Source of the DNA: CAYHPY01 sp964358485
Lineage (GTDB): Bacteria > Elusimicrobiota > Elusimicrobia > UBA1565 > UBA9628
DNA: 12,810 nt
NCBI GenBank assembly: GCA_964358485.1
Contig: CAYHPY010000105.1
Location: 1 to 12,810, forward strand
Direction of reading: 5' to 3'
Shown here one piece after another: positions 1 to 5,996 of this stretch (position 1 is the first letter of the stretch; every line of letters begins with the position of its first letter). The position numbers were made by a program, and so were the translations under genes. The notes under the pieces were generated by a model that saw nothing but the letters and a program-made list of their open reading frames with translations, did not search any database and was not told where the DNA came from.

Positions 1-1158
1 CGCGTCGTCAGCGGGCCCATCACCGCCGACGACGCGGGCCCGGCCTACCGGGAGTTCCGGGAGATCAGCACCGGCAAGCTCGGCGAGCCGGAGCACGCAT
101 CCGCCGAAGTCTACACCGTGAAATCCCGGTCGTTCGTGGTGGGAGTGCCCGTCCTGTTCTGGCATCAGTCGAGCCGGTCTTACGGCCGCAACGAAGTCAC
201 CGAGTTCACGGGGCCGGAGGGGGAGTTCCGCTTTCATCCCTCGGACCATAGCCCTTCCAATGAATACCTTCATATTCCGTTCCTGGGCCCCATGGTCAAG
301 GACAACCATCAGCGGCGCGCCGAGGTCGTGACCCATGCCCGCAAGGGGGAGGGGCAGGGGGAGCCCCTTCTGGTCTACATCGAAAACCAAGGCGCCCTGC
401 GCCTGCCGGCCGCCGCCATGTCGGAGCGGCTCGATGAGATGAACGCCCTGCTCCGGCTCACCGGGGCTCGGCGGGGGCCGGGCGGGTCCCGGATGGAACT
501 GCCGCGTTCCGTCTATCCCGTGGGAACCCCCGTTCCCGCCCCCGCCGGGCGGGAGGGGGAGCATCCCTCTCCCAAGGAGGTCTCGGACCGAAAAGGGGCG
601 ATCTCCCTGACCTTGGTCTATAACCAGAAGGCCGTGCGGGAGGCCCTATCGGCCGCCTCCGGCGAGGTGCTCAAGGCCTTCGCCGCGACCGTCGGCATTG
701 ACGACCGGACCATGATGGAGTGGCTGGCCGGCAACGGCCGGATCGAAGGCGGGCGCCTGGTTTACGACGAGAAGGCCGCGGCGGAGGCTTTCAAGCACGA
801 GGGAGCCTACTCGGACCTCTACCGGATGAGCCGCCTGGCGGCGGGCTTGGTGGCCGACCTGGCCGAGGCGCGGGACGCGGGCACCAACGACCTTCGGGCC
901 GAAGCCTTGGCCCGGGCCATGGGGGGCCGGGGGCGCAGCGGCCTGGCTTACGAGCAGGTCCTCAAGGTCCTGGTCCAGTTCATGGACCCGATGGACGTCA
1001 CCGGGGATTTCTCGGCCCAGATCGAAAACATGACCGACAAGGCCGGCACCGTCTCCGCTCATCTTTTGCTCAAGAAGGGCCGCGGCGAGGTCCCGCTGCT
1101 GCTGGAGGCCGGAAAAGCCAAGGGACGCTTCGCGGAACCGTCGATCCTCTTCGATTAG
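1..1158 (+). CDS. Hypothetical protein, 3' part of a larger gene (5' end outside the window)
   Basis: I do not recognise this protein. The frame is open from the first base, giving 385 visible residues. The GTG at 118 has no Shine-Dalgarno and the codons before it look coding, so the gene most likely begins upstream. Visible parts: a mixed N-terminal half with aromatic-rich stretches (VPVLFWHQ near residue 48, then many His and Pro), a Pro/Gly-rich linker at about residues 158-195, and a predominantly helical, Ala/Leu/Glu-rich C-terminal half (about 200-355). It ends with a short tail after LLLKKGRGEVPLLLEAGKAK. No membrane segment, lipobox or catalytic motif was found in the visible part. 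The next gene starts 28 bases downstream on the same strand and may be co-transcribed. Coding status is well supported by frame length and amino-acid composition; function is unknown. Confidence 0.75.
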   Translation, partial: RVVSGPITADDAGPAYREFREISTGKLGEPEHASAEVYTVKSRSFVVGVPVLFWHQSSRSYGRNEVTEFTGPEGEFRFHPSDHSPSNEYLHIPFLGPMVKDNHQRRAEVVTHARKGEGQGEPLLVYIENQGALRLPAAAMSERLDEMNALLRLTGARRGPGGSRMELPRSVYPVGTPVPAPAGREGEHPSPKEVSDRKGAISLTLVYNQKAVREALSAASGEVLKAFAATVGIDDRTMMEWLAGNGRIEGGRLVYDEKAAAEAFKHEGAYSDLYRMSRLAAGLVADLAEARDAGTNDLRAEALARAMGGRGRSGLAYEQVLKVLVQFMDPMDVTGDFSAQIENMTDKAGTVSAHLLLKKGRGEVPLLLEAGKAKGRFAEPSILFD

Positions 1159-1186
1159 GCCGTTCTATGATTTGGGAGAAAAAAAC

Positions 1187-1879
1187 ATGAAAACTTCAAG
1201 CATTCTGTTCGGTGTGCTGTCGGTGTTGGCCGTCGGCCCGGTCTCGGGGCAATCCTTCGAAGCCCAGGCGGCCAGGGAAATCAATAACATGTCCGTAGAG
1301 ACGGGGCAGGTCCGCGGGGCTTGGAGTCTTCGCCTTCCCGGCGGGGTGAACGCGCGCCAGGACGCCAATCGGGAGCGTTGCCGAGGCTACTATTCCGGGT
1401 TGGTCGGGCGGATGGCGGGGATTCATATCGACATGGCGGTCGAGCGTTGCGTTGATTGGCTTGAGGGAAGGTCCCCCGCGGATTCGACGGGGCGAAGGGT
1501 CGCCTCGGCGTCGCCCGCCGTCGCGCCGGCCAAGGAGTTCGGCTCCCTGTTCAAATGCGAGAACCGTCCGGCGCTGTCCATCGAGCTCAAAAACGACGGA
1601 ACGGTCACGGTCAACGGGGACAACCTGGTGCCCGACGGGGCGGACCATCCCTACGCGGGCCTCTCCTACAACTGCTTCTTCGCCGACGCGAACACCTTCA
1701 AGATCCGCGTCTTCGGGAAATTGGGGTCCATCGACGTGGACTCCGACATGACGATGACGCTCGTGGACGGGGGCCGGAACCTCCGGGTCTCAAAGGCCGA
1801 TAAGTCCTCAAAGGACGGCCGGCGGATCGGGGAGAACGAGAACTACGCCTGTTCGAGGGCTTTTTTCCAGCGCTGGTAA
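1187..1879 (+). CDS. Secreted five-cysteine protein of unknown function
   Basis: The product has 230 residues. I chose the ATG at 1187 rather than the TTG at 1172, because GGGAG at 1174-1178 lies 8 bases before this ATG and the resulting N-terminus is a clean signal peptide: MKTSS, a hydrophobic core to about residue 17, and likely cleavage after PVSG (residue 21). The mature protein has five cysteines (65, 88, 124, 163, 222), enough for two disulfides in an oxidising compartment. A helical first half (25-95) is followed by a Ser/Ala/Pro linker (96-116) and a beta-rich second half (FKCENRPALSIELKNDGTVTV onward) with alternating hydrophobic residues. No family is recognised. It lies 28 bases after the preceding gene and converges with the caspase-like gene, with 12 bases between the stop codons. 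TATGAT at 1166-1171 could be a -10 box but lacks a good -35. The export prediction is fairly sure; the function is unknown. Confidence 0.75.
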   Translation: MKTSSILFGVLSVLAVGPVSGQSFEAQAAREINNMSVETGQVRGAWSLRLPGGVNARQDANRERCRGYYSGLVGRMAGIHIDMAVERCVDWLEGRSPADSTGRRVASASPAVAPAKEFGSLFKCENRPALSIELKNDGTVTVNGDNLVPDGADHPYAGLSYNCFFADANTFKIRVFGKLGSIDVDSDMTMTLVDGGRNLRVSKADKSSKDGRRIGENENYACSRAFFQRW

Positions 1880-1891
1880 GAGCGGGGCGGA

Positions 1892-3139
1892 CTACTTCAG
1901 CTCTATGAGCTTCTGCCGGGACCGGCTTTCGATCGCGTCCTGGGAGCCGACGATCTGGGGGGTCTGCTCGACGTTGTTGAGCTTGCGGGCGCTCTTGACC
2001 ACGTTTGGCTTGACGTAGTCGAAGAGCTCGCCCAGGTCCACCGCGCCGTCCTTGTCCTCGTCGGCCGCGCCCTGCAGGCCCTTGAGGAAGAAGTAGGTCA
2101 GCAGGCCGTGGCTTTTCTCCTGGTAAAAGGAGCTGATCTGCTCGCCGGAGGCGGCGGCCAGAACCACGGTGTTGTCGGCCTCGGGCTTTTTGGCCGTGAC
2201 GTTGACCAGGGGGCGCGTGCCGCGGGCGATCACCGAGCGCCCGCCCGCCCCCGAGAAGCAGGAGTCCATGACCACCATGACGTTCTTGGTCGGAAGCTTG
2301 CCCAGGGAATCGTAGAGCCGCTTCAAGGGATAGGCCGAGGCCTCCAGGAAGCTGGGGTTGCCGTCGTAAGGCACCAGGTAGGACTCCCCGGTCTTGGGGT
2401 CGGGCGAGCCGTGCCCGGCGAAAAACACGAAGACCTGCCCGTCCTGTTCCACGTTGTTTTTGAGCCAGGTTTCGAAATAGGCCTGCAGGTCGGAGCGGGT
2501 GGCGCGCTCGTTGACCGTGAGGATGACGTTTTCCTCCGGAAAGCCCATGGCCTTGACCAGGTAGTCCCGGACCGAAGAGGCGTCCCGGGCCGCGAAGTCC
2601 ACCTTGGGCAGGTCCCGGTAGGTCTCGATGCCGACCACGACCGCGTGGGCCTTGGGATTGGGCTTGGCCTTGGTGCGGGGGGGCTGGTCGGCGTCCGAGA
2701 AGGCCGCGGCGACCGCCGGGGGCGGGACGGGCGGCGCGGAGGCGGCCGTGGCCGGCGTCGAGCCCTCCGCGATCTTGTCCTCGATGAGGAAGGTGAAGCC
2801 GATGGGATAATTGGGATCCCAGGGAGGCTGGATGTACTCCTCCTTGGCCCGGTAGCCGTCGGGCTTGCAGACGACCTGGTGGCCGCCCTTGGCGACGAGA
2901 ATGCGCACCCGCCTCCCCTTGATCATCGAGGTCCCGTCCACGAAGTACTCGCAGGCGACGTTGGACTGCAGGAGCATGACCTGGTCGGCGTCGGGGGAGG
3001 CCTTGGGAAGCATCTCCCGGTCGGCGCGGCTCAGGCCCGAGGGATGGACCACGATCTGGCCCGTGGTGCCCGCGCAGCCGATTAAAAATAGAAAGGCGGG
3101 GGCCCAGAGGCAGGCCCCCGCCTTTTTGGACGGAGTCAT
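1892..3139 (-). CDS. Caspase-like (peptidase C14 family) lipoprotein with an EF-hand-like loop
   Basis: This is a predicted cell-envelope cysteine peptidase of 415 residues. A lipoprotein signal peptide ends at LIGC (acylated Cys22; Ala at +2 would favour the outer membrane if the E. coli sorting rule applies). Residues 52-121 form a beta-rich PEGA-like segment (EYFVDGTSMIKGRRV, then GHQVVCKPDGY), followed by an Ala/Pro linker (125-165). The caspase fold occupies about 164-355: HAVVVGIETY as first strand, catalytic His243 in FFAGHGSPD and catalytic Cys294 in MDSCFSGAGG, both in canonical context. Residues 360-371 (DEDKDGAVDLGE) match an EF-hand calcium loop at positions 1, 3, 5, 6, 8, 9 and 12. 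Similar Asp-rich loops before ELxDYV are, to my recollection, common in bacterial C14 proteins. It is the last gene of a minus-strand operon, 6 bases after the second small lipoprotein. GGAG lies about 15 bases before the ATG, a poor spacing. Substrate and role are unknown. Confidence 0.88.
   Translation of the reverse strand: MTPSKKAGACLWAPAFLFLIGCAGTTGQIVVHPSGLSRADREMLPKASPDADQVMLLQSNVACEYFVDGTSMIKGRRVRILVAKGGHQVVCKPDGYRAKEEYIQPPWDPNYPIGFTFLIEDKIAEGSTPATAASAPPVPPPAVAAAFSDADQPPRTKAKPNPKAHAVVVGIETYRDLPKVDFAARDASSVRDYLVKAMGFPEENVILTVNERATRSDLQAYFETWLKNNVEQDGQVFVFFAGHGSPDPKTGESYLVPYDGNPSFLEASAYPLKRLYDSLGKLPTKNVMVVMDSCFSGAGGRSVIARGTRPLVNVTAKKPEADNTVVLAAASGEQISSFYQEKSHGLLTYFFLKGLQGAADEDKDGAVDLGELFDYVKPNVVKSARKLNNVEQTPQIVGSQDAIESRSRQKLIELK
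3092..3125 (-). terminator. Terminator-like hairpin inside the caspase signal-peptide codons
   Basis: Two 13-base arms (3092-3104 and 3113-3125) are perfectly complementary around an 8-base loop; the core is ten G-C pairs. Reading along the minus strand, the arm is preceded by A residues and followed by UUUCUAUUUUU, the layout of an intrinsic terminator. It also has a run of five T on the plus strand, so it could act in both directions. It occupies codons 5-16 of the caspase-like gene, with the U-tract in codons 16-19. Whether it terminates, attenuates or is translated through cannot be decided from sequence. Confidence 0.6.
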
Positions 3140-3145
3140 CGGCGC

Positions 3146-3529
3146 TTAGTGAAGCTCCTGCTTGCCGACCACCATGTTGGTGGCCATGCCCTCGACCTCG
3201 AGGGAGCTGATCATGATCGGAAGAAAGATCGGGATCAGGGTGGTCTTCACCACCAGCTTCGGGTTGACCAGCATGTTTCCGCCCTTCTGGGCCAGGGCCT
3301 TCTCGACGGTCTCGTCGATGGTCTTGGCGTCGAAGAACTTCGGGATGAAGATGCTGACGCTGGACGGCGATTTCGCCGAGACCCGGCCCAGCGGGGTGAC
3401 GTTGCTGTTGGGATAGACGAATTTCGTGCTGGTCCGGCGCACGGCCATCTTGATCGTGCAGCCGGAGAACAGAACCGCCGTCATGGCGACGGCGAGCAGG
3501 CCCAAACCGCCTCGGAATTTGTTGTTCAT
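3146..3529 (-). CDS. Small lipoprotein, second of a tandem pair
   Basis: The product has 127 residues with a lipoprotein signal peptide: MNNKFRGG, a hydrophobic stretch 9-22 and the lipobox FSGC (Cys24). It is a paralogue of the gene just upstream. Both contain YPNSNVTP[IL]G early in the mature protein, a KGG[DN][LM]LV[DN] segment in the middle, LIP, and a C-terminal VEGxAxxMVxGKQxL block (VEGTVAKM in the first copy, VEGMATNM here). The mature part is likely a small alpha/beta domain tethered to a membrane. The Shine-Dalgarno AAGGAG overlaps the stop codon of the upstream copy and sits about 10 bases before this ATG, so the two are tightly coupled. The caspase-like gene follows after 6 bases. 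The arrangement of a short acylated protein with a KGGD-type segment faintly recalls TRL-like small lipoproteins, but I am not sure of that. Function unknown. Confidence 0.85.
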   Translation of the reverse strand: MNNKFRGGLGLLAVAMTAVLFSGCTIKMAVRRTSTKFVYPNSNVTPLGRVSAKSPSSVSIFIPKFFDAKTIDETVEKALAQKGGNMLVNPKLVVKTTLIPIFLPIMISSLEVEGMATNMVVGKQELH

Positions 3530-3543
3530 GGTTTCGTTTCTCC

Positions 3544-3915
3544 TTAGCGCAGGGTCTGCTTGCCGATCACCATCTTGGCCACCGTTCCTTCCACCGTGAC
3601 GGTCGTGGTGTAGAAGTTGATGAACATGAGGGGGATGAGCTTGACGTCGGTCGTGATGTGGTAGTCCACCAGGAGGTCTCCGCCCTTGGAGGCGATGGCC
3701 TTGGCGATGGCTTTTTCCTCGAGGTCGGCGTCCTGGATGGCGGGCACCATGCCCCCGGAGGTGGCCGAACCCACGGCGTGGCCGATGGGGGTCACGTTGC
3801 TGTTGGGATAGTCGAAGTGGGACTGCGCTTCAGGATACGACATGTGGATCATGGTGCAGCCGCTGACCAGCAGCGGCAGCGCCAGAAGGACGCTCAAACT
3901 GAGGATTCTCTTCAT
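3544..3915 (-). CDS. Small lipoprotein, first of a tandem pair
   Basis: The product has 123 residues. The ATG at 3915 is chosen because a strong AAGGAGG (3921-3927) sits 5 bases upstream and the N-terminus is then a textbook lipoprotein signal (MKRILSLSVLLALPLLVSGC, acylated Cys20). An in-frame extension upstream would run into alr in the wrong frame and has the composition of a shadow reading. The mature protein shares YPNSNVTP[IL]G, the KGGDLLVD segment and the C-terminal VEGxxxxMVxGKQxL block with the next gene, so the pair arose by duplication. This copy has a Gly/Ser-rich stretch at 49-56 (GSATSGG) where the other has a Ser/Phe-rich one. It is the first gene of the lipoprotein-lipoprotein-caspase operon and has its own promoter upstream. 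The function is unknown; a structural or sensing role in the envelope is only a guess. Confidence 0.87.
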   Translation of the reverse strand: MKRILSLSVLLALPLLVSGCTMIHMSYPEAQSHFDYPNSNVTPIGHAVGSATSGGMVPAIQDADLEEKAIAKAIASKGGDLLVDYHITTDVKLIPLMFINFYTTTVTVEGTVAKMVIGKQTLR

Positions 3916-3956
3916 GCCCGCCTCCTTAAATGTAAATGAGGATTCCCTACGGACAA

Positions 3957-3986
3957 ACTCTAGGTAATGGGCGGAAAGGTTGTCAA
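3957..3986 (-). promoter_or_regulatory. Sigma70-type promoter for the lipoprotein-caspase operon
   Basis: On the minus strand a perfect -35 TTGACA (3981-3986) is followed after 18 bases by TAGAGT (3957-3962), a 4/6 match to the -10 consensus. Transcription would start near 3950, giving a leader of about 35 bases containing the AAGGAGG ribosome site of the first lipoprotein. It lies in the 77-base gap between alr and the operon, so read-through from alr is also possible. Confidence 0.6.
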
Positions 3987-3992
3987 TGCCCA

Positions 3993-5057
<1,065 letters not shown>

Positions 5058-5064
5058 GGCGGCG

Positions 5065-5073
5065 ATTATATCA
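5065..5073 (-). promoter_or_regulatory. Extended -10 promoter of alr, directly before the start codon
   Basis: On the minus strand TGATATAAT is a perfect extended -10 element (TGn plus TATAAT at 5065-5070). Seven bases (5058-5064) separate it from the alr ATG, so the transcript would begin at or next to the start codon. No good -35 is seen at 17 bases and there is no Shine-Dalgarno, both consistent with a leaderless message. Confidence 0.55.
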
Positions 5074-5084
5074 TTCCAGTTTAG

Positions 5085-5090
5085 TAAGAT
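5085..5090 (+). promoter_or_regulatory. Possible -10 box of hemC, directly before the start codon
   Basis: TAAGAT fits the TAnnnT form (4/6 to TATAAT) and lies exactly 6 bases before the hemC GTG. There is no Shine-Dalgarno in the 39-base gap to alr. A second candidate, TATCAT at 5069-5074 (5/6), would give a leader of about 16 bases, still without a ribosome site. The -35 is poor for both. Confidence 0.35.
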
Positions 5091-5096
5091 GGTCCC

Positions 5097-5996
5097 GTGA
5101 AGCTGAAAATGGGGACGCGGGGCTCGCCCCTGGCCCTGGCTCAGTCCGGCGCCCTGGTCCGCGACCTGATCGCTTTGACTCCCGGCCTGGAAGTCGAGAC
5201 GGTGATCATAAAAACCAGCGGGGACCTCTTTTCCGCCGCCAAGCCTGACGCCGCCGAGGCCCCGGCGGGGGGCAAGGGGCTCTTCGTCAAGGAGATCGAG
5301 GAAGCTCTGTCGGCGGGCCGGGTGGATTTCGCCGTGCACAGCTCCAAGGACCTGCCCGCCGTCCTGGCGCCGGGGCTGGAGATCGCCGCCTATCCCAGGC
5401 GCGCCGATCCGCGGGATGTTTTCATCGGCAAGCCCGGCCTTTCCTGGACCGCGCTTGGGCCCGGGCACAAGGTGGGCACCGCTTCGCTTCGGCGGCGCGT
5501 TCAGCTTCTGGCCGCGCGGCCGGGCGTGGAGACCGTTCCCATGCGGGGAAACGTGGACACCCGCCTACGCAAGCTTTCCGAGGGCCTTTGCGACGGGATC
5601 ATTTTGGCGGCGGCGGGCCTCGAGCGCTTGGGCCGCTCCGACGTGGCCCGAGAGCCGGTGCCCGTCGAAGTCATCCTTCCTTCCCCGGGGCAGGGCGCCC
5701 TGGCCGTGGAGGTCCGCTCCGACCGCGCGGAGATCGTGAAAACGATCTCCACGCTCGACGACCCCCGGACGCGCCGGGAAGTGGAGTTGGAGAGGGCCTT
5801 TCTCTCCGCGGTGGGGGGAAACTGCGCGACCCCGTTGGGGGCGTTCGCCCGCGTCGCGGCCGATGGGTCCGCGGTCCTCGAGGTGTTCTGGTCCCGCCCG
5901 GACGGCACGGGCGCGACCCGTTTGACGGACACCTGCCCGGCCGGCGGCGATCCGGCCGCGGTCGCTTCCCGCCTCACCGCAAAACTGCCCCGATGA
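5097..5996 (+). CDS. hemC: Porphobilinogen deaminase (hydroxymethylbilane synthase)
   Basis: The enzyme joins four porphobilinogen units into hydroxymethylbilane, the third step of tetrapyrrole synthesis from 5-aminolevulinate, in the cytoplasm. Its 299 residues are close to the usual length (E. coli about 313). The N-terminus MGTRGSPLALAQ is the family signature; Asp85 in HSSKDLP matches the catalytic Asp84 of E. coli; RGNVDTRLRKL (150-160) lies in the substrate-binding cleft; Cys243 in GGNCATPLGA is the attachment site of the dipyrromethane cofactor. The GTG start at 5097 gives MKLKMGTRGS; an internal ATG at 5109 would remove only four residues. No hemA, hemD or hemB lies nearby, unlike common hem clusters; instead mfd follows with an ATGA overlap, implying translational coupling. 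It is divergent from alr across 39 bases. Confidence 0.96.
   Translation: MKLKMGTRGSPLALAQSGALVRDLIALTPGLEVETVIIKTSGDLFSAAKPDAAEAPAGGKGLFVKEIEEALSAGRVDFAVHSSKDLPAVLAPGLEIAAYPRRADPRDVFIGKPGLSWTALGPGHKVGTASLRRRVQLLAARPGVETVPMRGNVDTRLRKLSEGLCDGIILAAAGLERLGRSDVAREPVPVEVILPSPGQGALAVEVRSDRAEIVKTISTLDDPRTRREVELERAFLSAVGGNCATPLGAFARVAADGSAVLEVFWSRPDGTGATRLTDTCPAGGDPAAVASRLTAKLPR

Noticed and set aside
1868..1877. Perfect 10-base palindrome CCAGCGCTGG at the end of the secreted-protein gene
   Set aside because: Short, with the T-run on the wrong side for a plus-strand terminator and A residues on the minus strand; likely chance in coding DNA.
2108..3085. Open frame of 325 codons on the plus strand opposite the caspase-like gene
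   Set aside because: The translation is dominated by Gly, Val, Asp and Arg with no domain, while the opposite strand encodes intact C14 motifs and a lipobox.
5058..5468. Upstream extension of alr into hemC
   Set aside because: It is antisense to conserved hemC motifs, and alr homology begins at residue 1 of the ATG at 5057.
5588..5992. Upstream extension of mfd across hemC
   Set aside because: The residues are hemC in another frame; homology to Mfd begins just after the ATG at 5993.
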